The notes beneath the pieces are model-generated. The model saw nothing but the letters and a program-made list of their open reading frames with translations, was not told where the DNA came from and did not search any database. 64,000 nt of DNA, from contig JACKKE010000006.1 in NCBI GenBank assembly GCA_020637595.1, forward strand, positions 62,001 through 126,000, read 5' to 3'. This document shows, one piece after another, positions 35,997 through 44,725 of the stretch; the stretch's first letter is position 1, and every line of letters starts with the position of its first letter. Source of the stretch: Rhodobacter sp. GTDB lineage: Bacteria > Pseudomonadota > Alphaproteobacteria > Rhodobacterales > Rhodobacteraceae. The position numbers and the translations under genes were made by a program.

Positions 35997-38501
35997 TCAG
36001 ACCGTTTCCAGCGCCTTGGGGTCCAGCGCCACGCCGCGTTGTGCGGCGCTCTCGAGCACGGCCTTGCGCAACCCCTCGTCGGTGTGCAGCAGCGACACGA
36101 ACTGGGCCTCGTCCAGAGTGAGCAGGGTGCATTGGGTGATGGCGGTGGTTTGCGCCCGGCGCGGTGCACGCCTGAGCAGGGCAAGATGCCCGAACATCTC
36201 GCCGCGCCCGAGGCGCTGGACCTGACCGGCGCGGACCTGTTCGACTGCGCCCGAGGCGATGAACCAGACCTTTTTCGGGATCTCGTCGCGGCGCAGCAGC
36301 ACCGTGCCGGGGCCGGCGTATTGCGTGCGCATGTGGCGCAGCAGCAGGGCGCGATGGTCCTCGGGCATCGCCGCGAACAGCGGGAAGCCGGCGACCAGCA
36401 CCTCGCGCTGAATGTCGAGGTCCAGCCGCGGGCGCCGGGCGAGCGCCGCGCGTCGTGCCGCGATGTCCTGGGCGAGCGCATGGCGCAGTTCGGGGCCGAT
36501 CAGCCCGTCGTCGACCAATGCAGCGTATTCGCGCTCCTCCTGGCCCAGCGCCATCCGCCGGATCAGCCGGCGTTCCAGATCCTCGGCATAGCCGGGGAAC
36601 TGCAGGCGCATCCCCTCCAGCGCCTTGTCGACCGCGTCCATCCGCCGTTCGAGCAGATCGTGCAGCAGGTCGGCCACGCGCTTGCCGTGGATGCGGCGAA
36701 TGCGGGTGTCGATGAAGCCGTGCAACTCGCGCAGGATCGGGCCGAGCGCCACGAGATGTTCGAAATGGTCGGCGGTGATGCGTTCGAGCATCCCGGACAG
36801 GCGCAGCCGGTTGTGCAGGATCGTCGCCAGCCGCGACAGCGTGCCCGAGCGTTGCACCAGCCGCGCGGTCGACAGATAGCCCAACCGCCCGCCGCTGCGC
36901 GTGCCTTCGATCAACCGGTCGGCATCGGCGACCATCCGGTTGGCCTGGCGCGCGGGCAAGAGCCCGTCGCGGAATGCCTCCAGAACCAGGTCGCGCTCGC
37001 GTCCGGCGAGCGCCACGAGGCCCAGCGTGATGCGGTCGCGGTCGGGGATCTCGGTGCCCTCATCGGCCCGGGACACGGCCTCGTCGACGCGCGCCGCGAA
37101 CCGCTTGGCCTCGTCGCGGACGGTATCGCGGGCCAGGCCGAAGTCGCGGGCGGTATCGGTCACCGTCTCGCGCACGCTTTGCAGCGCGACGGCGACCACC
37201 TGGGCCGACAGCGCCGTGTCGAGCGCCGACAGCCGGTCGAGACCCAGCCGCGCGATCACCAGCCGCAGGGTCGTGCCCTGCACGACCAGCGTGAACAGCA
37301 TGAAGCCGGTGGCGATGATGCCGACCTCGTGCTTGATGCCGCCGGGAATCCGCTGGCTTTCAGAGATTGCCAGCACCAGGGCCAGGGTGACGGCGCCGCG
37401 CAGCCCGCCCCACAGGATCGCGGCGCGGTAGCGGGGTTCGACCCGCGGCGACAGGCGCAGCCGCGTCAGCACCGGCAGCAGGATGAACAGAACACCCGCG
37501 CGGGCGGCCAGTGCGGCCACCACCGTGACGAGGACCAGCAGCACGTCCCAGGGGCGAATATCCGCCAGCAGCCCCGGGATCAGCAGCGCCGCCAGCACGA
37601 AGATCAGCCCTCCGGCCCAGTAGGCCAGCAGATCCCAGGTCTCGCTCAGGACCGTGCGGGCAGGGGGCGACAGGTGGCCCGGGGCGTGAAAATTCAGGGC
37701 GAGCCCGGCGGCAACCACCGCGATCACGCCCGAGGCGCCCATCGCCACCTCGGCCAGCAGATAGACCAGATAGGGCAGGGCGACCGACAGCGACATCTGC
37801 CCCAGCGGGTGGTCACCCAGCCGCGCCATCCCGGCCAGCGTTAGCCGCCCGGCCAGCCAGCCGGTGCCGGCGCCGCCGATCACCAGCCAGGGAAAGCGCA
37901 CCACCACGTCCGATAGCTGCGGGTTGGGGATGCCCCAGGCAACAAAGGCAAAGAACAGCCCGAAGAGCGCGATCGCGGCGGCGTCGTTCAGCAGGCTCTC
38001 GCCCTCGACGATTCGCGCCAGTCGCTGCGGGGCGGGGGTGGCGCGAAAGATGCTGACGACGGCCGAGGGATCGGTCGTCGAGACCACCGCGCCCAGCATC
38101 AGGCAGGCCATCAGCGGCAGGCCCGCCAGCGGATACAGGGCCCAGCCGATCGCCAGGGTGGTGACGACGACGGCGACGACCGCCAGCAGCAGGATCGGCA
38201 CCCAGTCGTCCAGCATTCGCCGCAGGTCGATGGTCAGCGCGACCTGAAAGATCAGCGTCGGCAGGAAGACATAGAGGAACAGGTGGGCGCGGATCGGCAG
38301 ATCCAGAATCGCGGCTGCGGCGGCGGTAAGCGGTTCGGACAGCGGCAGCGTCGCCAGCGCCGTCGCGGCGGCGCCGATGATGATCCCCATCAGCGCCAGA
38401 ACCACCGTCGACGGCAGGCGCAATCGTGCCGCCAGCGGCTCTGACAGGCCGATGACCGCGAACAGAAAGGCAATGATGGCGACGAGAACTGCGATGTCCA
38501 T
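35997..38501 (-). CDS. CPA1 family Na+/H+ antiporter with C-terminal cyclic-nucleotide-binding domain
   Basis: An 834-aa protein. Residues 1-430 form a 12-13-helix CPA1 exchanger, including the FLPTLIFQVALTIDLR segment, the ion-binding region TDPSAVVSIFRATPAP / EGESLLNDAAAIALFG near 160-180, and WGGLRGAVTLALVLAIS. A long charged helical cytoplasmic region follows (about 450-710). The last ~130 residues are a cNMP-binding fold (FASGAVEQVRAGQVQRLGRGEMFGHLALL region), so transport is probably gated by a nucleotide or its fold. This resembles plant SOS1 / NHX7-like architecture. I prefer ATG 38501; TTG 38516 would add five residues. Confidence 0.9.
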   Translation of the reverse strand: MDIAVLVAIIAFLFAVIGLSEPLAARLRLPSTVVLALMGIIIGAAATALATLPLSEPLTAAAAAILDLPIRAHLFLYVFLPTLIFQVALTIDLRRMLDDWVPILLLAVVAVVVTTLAIGWALYPLAGLPLMACLMLGAVVSTTDPSAVVSIFRATPAPQRLARIVEGESLLNDAAAIALFGLFFAFVAWGIPNPQLSDVVVRFPWLVIGGAGTGWLAGRLTLAGMARLGDHPLGQMSLSVALPYLVYLLAEVAMGASGVIAVVAAGLALNFHAPGHLSPPARTVLSETWDLLAYWAGGLIFVLAALLIPGLLADIRPWDVLLVLVTVVAALAARAGVLFILLPVLTRLRLSPRVEPRYRAAILWGGLRGAVTLALVLAISESQRIPGGIKHEVGIIATGFMLFTLVVQGTTLRLVIARLGLDRLSALDTALSAQVVAVALQSVRETVTDTARDFGLARDTVRDEAKRFAARVDEAVSRADEGTEIPDRDRITLGLVALAGRERDLVLEAFRDGLLPARQANRMVADADRLIEGTRSGGRLGYLSTARLVQRSGTLSRLATILHNRLRLSGMLERITADHFEHLVALGPILRELHGFIDTRIRRIHGKRVADLLHDLLERRMDAVDKALEGMRLQFPGYAEDLERRLIRRMALGQEEREYAALVDDGLIGPELRHALAQDIAARRAALARRPRLDLDIQREVLVAGFPLFAAMPEDHRALLLRHMRTQYAGPGTVLLRRDEIPKKVWFIASGAVEQVRAGQVQRLGRGEMFGHLALLRRAPRRAQTTAITQCTLLTLDEAQFVSLLHTDEGLRKAVLESAAQRGVALDPKALETV

Positions 38502-38582
38502 GCCCGTAGAATACAAGGAAAATCTCGGGTGCGCGAGGCTTCCGGGATCACGAAACGGGCAGCAGGCGCGGGTTGCGCGGGT

Positions 38583-39587
38583 TTACGGCAGCTTGCCGAT
38601 TGCGGCCGCGGTATCGAGCATCCGGTTGGAAAATCCCCATTCGTTGTCATACCAGGCCAGGATGCGAACCATCGTGCCCTCCATGACCCGGGTCTGGTCG
38701 AGGGCGGCAATGGACGAACGCGGGTCGTGGTTGAAATCGACGGACACGGTCTTGTCGTCGGTGATACCCAGGATCCCGGCCAGTGGCCCGGCCTCGGCGG
38801 CTGCGCGGATCGCGCCGTTGACCTCGTCGATGCTGGTCGGGCGCGCGGCCTCAAACGTCAGATCAACCGCCGAGACATTCGGCGTCGGCACCCGGAGCGC
38901 CACGCCATCGAGCTTGCCGGCGAGTTCCGGCAGCACCAGACCCACGGCACGCGCCGCGCCGGTCGAGGTGGGGATCATGCTGAGCGCCGCAGCCCGGGCG
39001 CGATAGAGATCCCGGTGCAGCGTGTCCAGTGTCGGCTGGTCGCCGGTATAGCTGTGGATCGTGGTCATAAACCCCTTGGTGATGCCGACCGCATCGTTGA
39101 GCACCTTGGCGACCGGGGCCAGGCAATTGGTGGTGCAGCTGGCGTTCGAGATGACGCGGTGCTCGGGGCGCAGGGTCTTGTGGTTGACGCCATAGACGAC
39201 GGTCGCGTCGGCCCCCTTTGACGGGGCCGAGACCAGCACCCGCCCGGCGCCGTTCTCCAGGTGGACCCGGGCCTTTTCGGCATCGGTGAACACGCCTGTG
39301 CATTCCAGCACGACATCAACATCCGACCAGGGCAACTCGGCCGGGTTGCGCAGTGCGGTGACGCGGATCGGCCCGTGCCCGACATCCATCCAGCCATCGC
39401 CGGTGGTGACGGTTCCGGTAAAACGGCCGTGCACGCTGTCAAAGCGCATCAGGTGGGCATTGGTCTCGACCGGACCGAGGTCGTTGATCGCGACGACCTC
39501 GAGGTCGGAACGGCCCTGGTCGATCAGGGCCCTCAGCAGCAGCCGCCCGATGCGGCCGAATCCGTTGATGGCGAGGGTGGTGGTCAT
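38583..39587 (-). CDS. gap: Glyceraldehyde-3-phosphate dehydrogenase, paralogue with NAD-type motif
   Basis: A 334-aa GAPDH. The Rossmann motif is INGFGRIGR, the catalytic cysteine is in SNASCTTNCLAP near residue 153, and the C-terminus has WYDNEWGFSNRMLD. After the second beta strand it reads VVAINDLG, keeping the aspartate (Asp36 here) that favours NAD. The S-loop (GDQPTLDTLHRDLYRARA) is of the chloroplast-like class shared with the second paralogue. ATG 39587 has GGAGG upstream; the open frame beyond is not family sequence. It lies 144 bp after the cytochrome b561 gene and 81 bp before the antiporter, all on the minus strand. Confidence 0.93.
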   Translation of the reverse strand: MTTTLAINGFGRIGRLLLRALIDQGRSDLEVVAINDLGPVETNAHLMRFDSVHGRFTGTVTTGDGWMDVGHGPIRVTALRNPAELPWSDVDVVLECTGVFTDAEKARVHLENGAGRVLVSAPSKGADATVVYGVNHKTLRPEHRVISNASCTTNCLAPVAKVLNDAVGITKGFMTTIHSYTGDQPTLDTLHRDLYRARAAALSMIPTSTGAARAVGLVLPELAGKLDGVALRVPTPNVSAVDLTFEAARPTSIDEVNGAIRAAAEAGPLAGILGITDDKTVSVDFNHDPRSSIAALDQTRVMEGTMVRILAWYDNEWGFSNRMLDTAAAIGKLP

Positions 39588-39731
39588 GGTATGCCTCCGA
39601 ACGTCGCGGCTCGGCGAGCCCGGTCCGCGCTCGATGGTGGCGCTAACATTTGTGACTGCCGTCGTCAAGGTCGAGATGCTGCCCTGCAGCAAGATCCCGC
39701 CCACGGGCGTGCCGCGGGCGGGACAGCAGGG

Positions 39732-40277
39732 TCAATGGGCGTCGGCGATCTCGCAATCGGCGGGCACATGCTTGGTGCCATTCACCATTGCGCGGGGCAG
39801 GTTGACGCCGGTGCGCCGGCTCTCCCAGATCACCGCGGCGACATGCGCCACGACCGACAGTTCGGCCCAGGTGACCAGCGCCTCGTGCAGGTCCTCGACC
39901 CATTTCACGCCCCAATAGGTCAGAGTGGTCATCATAGTGCCGGTGACCGCGATGGCGATGATGGTCAGCAACAGGTTGGCGATCATCAGCGCGCCCAGCG
40001 GTGTATGGCCCAGATGCACGCGCCTGCGGCCGCTGAGCATGTCGCCCAGCTGGTCGCGCAGCGTCGCCGGGGTCGGCGCAAAGCTGGCAAAGCGGGCGTG
40101 GAGGGGGCCGACGAGGCCCCATCCGATCCGCAGGGCGACCAGCGCCGCTATCGTGTAGCCGACCCAGCGATGGATCTTGCTTTCGGGGTCAAGAACCAGC
40201 GCATTCGCGGCAAAGAGGCCGACGAGGCTCCAGTGGAACAGGCGGATGAACGGATCCCAGACGGGATAGCGGCGCAT
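39732..40277 (-). CDS. Cytochrome b561 family membrane protein
   Basis: A 181-aa di-haem-type membrane cytochrome b. It opens with RRYPVWDPFIRLFHWSLVG (haem histidine in the first helix), has HRWVGYTIAALVALRIGWGLVG, and continues with HTPLGALMIANLLLTIIA and the helix around ELSVVAHVAAVIWES with a further histidine. This is the Ni,Fe-hydrogenase / cytochrome b561 (PF01292) type, moving electrons across the membrane. It begins 14 bp after the PepSY gene; the two are frequently paired. ATG 40277 and GTG 40289 are both possible starts. Confidence 0.88.
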   Translation of the reverse strand: MRRYPVWDPFIRLFHWSLVGLFAANALVLDPESKIHRWVGYTIAALVALRIGWGLVGPLHARFASFAPTPATLRDQLGDMLSGRRRVHLGHTPLGALMIANLLLTIIAIAVTGTMMTTLTYWGVKWVEDLHEALVTWAELSVVAHVAAVIWESRRTGVNLPRAMVNGTKHVPADCEIADAH

Positions 40278-40291
40278 GGCTCGATCCACCG

Positions 40292-40555
40292 TCAGCCGTT
40301 GGTCCGGACGATCTCGAACGCCGCGTTGAGATAGATCTCGTAGGTGTGGCCGTCCTTGATCGCATAGGCTTCATAGAGGCCATCCTCCATCCCGACGCGG
40401 CGCACGTCATAGCCCTGATCGGTGAGCAGGGTGGTGATCTCCTGTTGCACCTCGGTCGACACCGCCTCGTCGTCGCTGGCCAGTGCGGCGGTGGCCGAGA
40501 CGGCGATCAGCGACGCCAGAGTCGCACCGCGGAGCAGAGAAGCAAAAGTCGTCAT
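40292..40555 (-). CDS. Small periplasmic PepSY-domain protein
   Basis: An 87-aa protein with a signal peptide (LLRGATLASLIAVSATAALA, cleaved near residue 24) and one PepSY-like domain (EVQQEITTLLTDQGYDVRRV ... YEAYAIKDGHTYEIYLN). Such proteins accompany cytochrome b561 genes and are thought to inhibit or chaperone partners in the periplasm. ATG 40555 follows AAAGGA. It heads a two-gene operon with the cytochrome. Confidence 0.85.
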   Translation of the reverse strand: MTTFASLLRGATLASLIAVSATAALASDDEAVSTEVQQEITTLLTDQGYDVRRVGMEDGLYEAYAIKDGHTYEIYLNAAFEIVRTNG

Positions 40556-40741
40556 GGTTGGTCCTTTCGGGTTCCTGGGGGCCGCGGCCTCGTGCCGCCG
40601 GCTGTCCCCGACCTGGACCGGTCCGCGCCGGGCTGCCATTCGACCCGGGGCGGAGGCGCGCGCAAACCAACCTTTGGTTTATGCCCTCCATGCGCGGTTG
40701 GAGGGGTGTTTTCCCCTCCTACCGGGGGTGGAGGGGGCATG

Positions 40742-40770
40742 AAAAAAGGCCCGTCCACACAGGACGGGCC
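40742..40770 (-). terminator. Rho-independent terminator of the second GAPDH gene
   Basis: A 9-bp stem GGCCCGTCC / GGACGGGCC with a 5-base loop is followed on the minus strand by six T residues. It lies 25 bp after the stop of the GAPDH gene ending at 40795. This is the clearest intrinsic terminator in the window. Confidence 0.92.
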
Positions 40771-40794
40771 TTTCGGGATCAGTTGGGGGCTGGT

Positions 40795-41796
40795 TCAGGC
40801 CAGCCGGCCCATCGCGGCGGCGACATCGGCCATGCGCGACGAGAAGCCCCATTCGTTGTCATACCAGGACAGCACGCGCACGGTGCGCTTGCCGACAACC
40901 TTGGTCTGGTCGGGGGCGAAGATCGACGAGAACGAGGTGTGGTTGAAGTCGATCGAGACCTTGGGTTCCGGGTCATAGGCCAGCACATGGCCCATCGCGC
41001 CGGCCGCGGCCTCGCGCATGATCTCGTTGACGTCGGCGACGGTCACGTCCTTCGAGGCGACAAAGGTCAGGTCCACGGCCGAGACGTTCGGCGTGGGGAC
41101 GCGGATCGCGGTGCCGTCGAGCTTGCCCGCCAGTTCCGGCAGCACTTCGCCGAGCGCCTTGGCCGCACCGGTCGAGGTGGGGATCATCGCCATCGCCGCC
41201 GAGCGCGCGCGATACAGATCCTTGTGGCGGCGATCCAGCGTCGGCTGGTCACCAGTATAGCTGTGGATCGTGGTCATGATGCCCGACTCGATGCCGATCG
41301 CGTCGTTCAGCACCTTGGCCAGCGGCGCCAGGCAGTTGGTGGTGCACGACCCGTTCGACACGACCAGATGCTCGGGCAGCAGCGAGCGGTGGTTCACGCC
41401 ATAGACGATGGTCTTGTCCGCGTTCTTGGCCGGGGCCGAGACCAGCACGCGCTTGGCGCCGCGGCCCAGGTGCACCGCAGCCTTGTCACGATCGTTGAAC
41501 TTGCCGGTGCATTCCAGCACGACGTCGACGCCTTGCCAGTCCAGTTCTTCGGGGTTGTAGGTCGACATCACGCGGATCGGGCCACGGCCGAGATCCAGCG
41601 AGTTGCCTTCGATGCGGATCGTGCCGGGGAAGCGACCGTGGACGCTGTCGTATTTCAGCAGGTGGGCGTTGGTTTCGATTGGACCGGTCGCGTTGATCGC
41701 GACGACCTCGACATCGTTGCGCGCGGCTTCCGCGATATGCGCCAGGGTGCAGCGGCCGATCCGCCCGAAACCGTTGATGCCGATGGTGATGGTCAT
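40795..41796 (-). CDS. gap: Glyceraldehyde-3-phosphate dehydrogenase, paralogue with altered cofactor motif
   Basis: A 333-aa GAPDH with INGFGRIGR, the catalytic SNGSCTTNCLAP near residue 153, and WYDNEWGFSSRMAD. At the NAD-selecting position it reads VVAINATG: the usual aspartate is alanine (Ala36), followed by threonine, which removes the residue that excludes NADP. The S-loop (GDQPTLDRRHKDLYRARS) is chloroplast-like. Use of NADP, alone or alongside NAD, is therefore plausible. It is a single-gene unit with its own strong terminator, lying about 1.2 kb from the other GAPDH gene. Confidence 0.94.
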   Translation of the reverse strand: MTITIGINGFGRIGRCTLAHIAEAARNDVEVVAINATGPIETNAHLLKYDSVHGRFPGTIRIEGNSLDLGRGPIRVMSTYNPEELDWQGVDVVLECTGKFNDRDKAAVHLGRGAKRVLVSAPAKNADKTIVYGVNHRSLLPEHLVVSNGSCTTNCLAPLAKVLNDAIGIESGIMTTIHSYTGDQPTLDRRHKDLYRARSAAMAMIPTSTGAAKALGEVLPELAGKLDGTAIRVPTPNVSAVDLTFVASKDVTVADVNEIMREAAAGAMGHVLAYDPEPKVSIDFNHTSFSSIFAPDQTKVVGKRTVRVLSWYDNEWGFSSRMADVAAAMGRLA

Positions 41797-42087
41797 GGTC
41801 CTGTCTCCGAGTTGTGCTGCCAGCCCGTGCGGCCCGGGGAAACAGAGACATCCCGCCCGCGACGTTGTGTTTCCTATACAGGTCCAATCGTGTCTAAGAA
41901 AGGGCGAAAATCGAAACTTCGCAAGGCGTTAGCGCAAACCAGGGCATCCCGGGCGCTGTTTGCGTTAACGGTTGCGCTGCCGGTTCAAAGCGCAGGCAAA
42001 GCTGAAATTGGGGGGGCACGCTTGGCATTGCAACCCGCGCTCGCCTCACCTATGACCGGACCTCGGAAAACGGCGCGGACGGATGAT

Positions 42088-42402
42088 ATGACTTACGCAC
42101 TCTTTGCGTGCATCTATCTTGTTGCAATCAATCTGGCCGCGTTCGGGCTGTTCTGGGTGGACAAGCGCGCCGCCATCGACGGACAACGGCGGATCCCTGA
42201 GGACCGGCTGCTGGCCGTGGCTTTTCTGGGCGGGTCGATCGGGGCCAAGGCCGGCCAGATCGCGCTGCGCCACAAGATCCGCAAGGAGCCGTTCCGCCAG
42301 CAGCTGAACGGGATCCTGGCGGTGCAGATCCTGGCGATGGCCGCGGCCTATGCGCTGTGGATGCTGCAGCGCGACATGCTGCTGACGATGCTGCGCGGCT
42401 GA
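42088..42402 (+). CDS. DUF1294 family small membrane protein
   Basis: A 104-aa protein with three predicted helices. Family marks are FWVDKRAAIDGQRRIPED, LLAVAFLGGSIGAKAGQIALRHK and RKEPFRQQLNGILAVQIL. The function is unknown. ATG 42088 is chosen because the protein then starts with the first helix (MTYALFACIYLVAINLAAFG); the frame is open far upstream but that is non-coding. It lies divergent from the second GAPDH gene, with 291 bp between them holding no other gene I can see, and ends 5 bp before the convergent aldolase gene. Confidence 0.82.
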   Translation: MTYALFACIYLVAINLAAFGLFWVDKRAAIDGQRRIPEDRLLAVAFLGGSIGAKAGQIALRHKIRKEPFRQQLNGILAVQILAMAAAYALWMLQRDMLLTMLRG

Positions 42403-42407
42403 AGCGG

Positions 42408-43460
42408 TCAGAGCGCCGCGGTGAGGCGCTCGACAAAGCCGTCGACATGGGCCTCGGTGGTCGACCACGAGGCAACCAGCCGCGCCTGATGCGGGAAATC
42501 GGCCCCGGCATCGGCCGGCGGGGGCGCCGGCCAGTCGTAATAGACCGCGCCGGCAGCGCGCAGCGCCTGATGCGCCTTCAGCGGGAACTCGACGAACAGC
42601 ATGTTGCCGCCGCGCGGATGCACCATCCGGACGCCCGCCGCGACCAGCCCGGCCTCGAGCCGCTCGGCCATTGCGTTGGCGCGGGTTGCGAGGTCCATCC
42701 ACAACCCGTCGGTCAGATAGGCGTCCATCTGCGCGCTGAGATAGCGGTGTTTCGAGAACAGATGCCCGCCGCGCTTGCGCCGCAGCTCGAATTCCCAGGC
42801 GCGGGACGGGTCGAACAGCACCACCGCCTCGACCCCCATCAACCCGTTCTTGGTGCCGCCAAAGGACAGCACGTCGACCCCGGCTTTCCAGGTCATCTCG
42901 GCCGGGGTGCAGCCCTCGGCGGCGATGGCATTGGCAAAGCGCGCGCCGTCCAGGTGCACCGGCAGGCCATGCGCCCTGGCGGCAGCGGCGATCTGCGCGA
43001 CCTCGGCCACCGAATAGCGCGCGCCGCGCTCGGTCAGGTTGGTCAGACTGACGATGCCGCGCTGGACGTGGTGCACGCCCTGCGGCGCCTCATCCAGTGT
43101 GCGGCGCAGGGCCTCGGGGTCGATCTTGCCATGCGCGCCGTCGATCAGCGTCAGTTTCGCGCCGCCGGCGAAGAATTCGGGCGCGGCGCATTCATCCTCT
43201 TCGATATGGGCGACGCGGTGGCAGTAGATCGTCTGCCAGGGCTGGATATGCGTCGCCAGTGCCAGCGAGTTGGCGGCGGTGCCGGTCGCGACCAGATAGA
43301 CCGCGGCCTCGGGGGCCTCGAACACGGTGCGGACCTTGTCGCGCACGCGCTCCATCAGCGTATCCGCGCCATAGCCCAGCGAGAACCCGTCATTCGCACG
43401 GCCCAGCGCATCCAGGATCTGCTGCGGCACGCCCGAGGTGTTGTCAGAGGCAAAGAACAT
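42408..43460 (-). CDS. ltaE: Low-specificity L-threonine aldolase (beta-eliminating lyase family)
   Basis: A 350-aa PLP enzyme cleaving threonine or allo-threonine to glycine and acetaldehyde. It has FASDNTSGVPQQILDAL at the N-terminus, ATGTAANSLAL for phosphate binding, CHRVAHIEEDECAAPEFF, VHLDGARFANA, and the PLP lysine in SFGGTKNGLMG near residue 210. ATG 43460 shares one base with the stop of the ycgN-like gene (TGATG), so translation is coupled. A frame extension up to 43691 lies inside the neighbour and is rejected. Confidence 0.9.
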   Translation of the reverse strand: MFFASDNTSGVPQQILDALGRANDGFSLGYGADTLMERVRDKVRTVFEAPEAAVYLVATGTAANSLALATHIQPWQTIYCHRVAHIEEDECAAPEFFAGGAKLTLIDGAHGKIDPEALRRTLDEAPQGVHHVQRGIVSLTNLTERGARYSVAEVAQIAAAARAHGLPVHLDGARFANAIAAEGCTPAEMTWKAGVDVLSFGGTKNGLMGVEAVVLFDPSRAWEFELRRKRGGHLFSKHRYLSAQMDAYLTDGLWMDLATRANAMAERLEAGLVAAGVRMVHPRGGNMLFVEFPLKAHQALRAAGAVYYDWPAPPPADAGADFPHQARLVASWSTTEAHVDGFVERLTAAL

Positions 43461-43921
43461 CAGATTTCCTCGTCGATGATGTGGTCTTCCCAGTCGTCCT
43501 CGGGGATGTCGAACTCGCCCAGTGTGCGGTTCTGCATCGAGGCCCCGGCACGGTGCACGCTCTGCGCATCGCCCGAGACCAGCGGATGCCAGTCGGCCAA
43601 GGGGCGCCCCTCGGCCACCCGGCGATAGGCGCAGCTGCGCGGCATCCAATAGCTGATCTCGCCGATCGTGTCGGGGGTCAGCACGACGCATTCCGGCACC
43701 AGCGTCTTGCGGATTTCATAGTTCGCGCAGCGGCAGGTGGCGTCATCGAACAGCCGGCAGGCGATGTTGGTGAACCAGACCTCGCCGGTGTCGGCGTCCT
43801 CCAGCTTGTTCAGGCAGCATTTGCCGCAGCCATCGCAGAGCGCCTCCCATTCCTGGGGGGTCATCTTCGACAGCGGGACGGTTTCCCAGAAGCGGGGGCG
43901 CAGGGCAGAGGGCTTGGTCAT
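43460..43921 (-). CDS. YcgN family cysteine-cluster protein
   Basis: A 153-aa protein of the UPF0260/YcgN type. The cluster CDGCGKCC (Cys29, 32, 35, 36) and a second group CRLFDDATCRCANY near residue 55-68 are intact, with PRSCAYRRVAEGRPLADWHP near 95-113. The cysteines probably bind a metal or iron-sulfur cluster. No enzymatic function is established. It precedes and overlaps the threonine aldolase gene by one base. Confidence 0.88.
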   Translation of the reverse strand: MTKPSALRPRFWETVPLSKMTPQEWEALCDGCGKCCLNKLEDADTGEVWFTNIACRLFDDATCRCANYEIRKTLVPECVVLTPDTIGEISYWMPRSCAYRRVAEGRPLADWHPLVSGDAQSVHRAGASMQNRTLGEFDIPEDDWEDHIIDEEI

Positions 43922-43981
43922 GGCGCGACCCTATGCCGGAACCCGGGGCGAAGGGAAGGGGATGCGTCCGTCCTGCGCCGT

Positions 43982-44725
43982 CTACCGGTCGAGCCGCTTG
44001 ACCAGAAACGACATCCCATGCCAGCCGAACTTGGCATAGGGCAGGAACTCGAGCACGCCGGCGTTTTCCGCGCGCCATTCGTGGAACGCGCGCTGTTCTC
44101 CGAGGTCGGGATCGCCATTGAAGCAGAACCAGTCGTCAAATGACAGGACCGCACCATGCGCGAGGATCGGCGTGACGTAATCCAGTGCCGCCTTCGACGA
44201 GTCGTAGAGGTCGCAGTCGACGTGGACAAAGGCCGCGGTGTCAATGCCCAGCGATTCCGGCGGGTTGGCAGGAAGGCTCTGATCGTAGAAGCCTTCGACT
44301 GTGTGATAATCGACGCCGTCCGTCGCATCATAGGCCGCCATCAGCGCCCGGAACTCGTCCAGGCTGACGGCCATTGCGCCCTTTTGCCATTGCGGATGGC
44401 GGTCGATGCCCTGCGGCTGAGGTAGCCCCGCAAAGCTGTCAAACGAATAGATCGGACGGGGCGTGGGGCCCAATGGTTCCAGCCGCGAGTATTTCAGCGC
44501 AAAGCGGAACGAGCGCACGTTGCTGCCAGAGCCGAATTCCAGGTAAGCGCCGGGAACCCTGTTCATTTTCAGCATGAAGAACGCGTCGAAATAGAACCTG
44601 TCCAACGCCTCCTGCATATACCGCTCGCGATGGACCAACGGATTTATGTCGGCATGGTCGTAGAGTTCACTGAAGGGAAATTTCCGCCTTAGGGTCAGGA
44701 CCCATTGATTTCCGTCTGTCGGCAT
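43982..44725 (-). CDS. TylF/macrocin O-methyltransferase-like SAM methyltransferase, N-terminus rewritten by IS insertion
   Basis: A 247-aa SAM-dependent methyltransferase of the TylF group, with GAYLEFGSGSNVRSFRFAL, YSFDSFAGLPQ, the metal-site FVHVDCDLYDSSKAALDYV and SFDDWFCF. The gene is cut by the IS element: ATG 44725 and the first ~12 codons (MPTDGNQWVLTL) come from the left end of the IS, joined in frame to native RRKFPFSELYDH. If the IS and one TA are removed, the frame continues upstream to a GTG directly after the sulfotransferase stop (TGA GTG), giving MAPRHSLRRKFPF. The catalytic domain is intact, so activity may survive. With the sulfotransferase it suggests modification of a surface glycan or small molecule. 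Confidence 0.85.
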   Translation of the reverse strand: MPTDGNQWVLTLRRKFPFSELYDHADINPLVHRERYMQEALDRFYFDAFFMLKMNRVPGAYLEFGSGSNVRSFRFALKYSRLEPLGPTPRPIYSFDSFAGLPQPQGIDRHPQWQKGAMAVSLDEFRALMAAYDATDGVDYHTVEGFYDQSLPANPPESLGIDTAAFVHVDCDLYDSSKAALDYVTPILAHGAVLSFDDWFCFNGDPDLGEQRAFHEWRAENAGVLEFLPYAKFGWHGMSFLVKRLDR

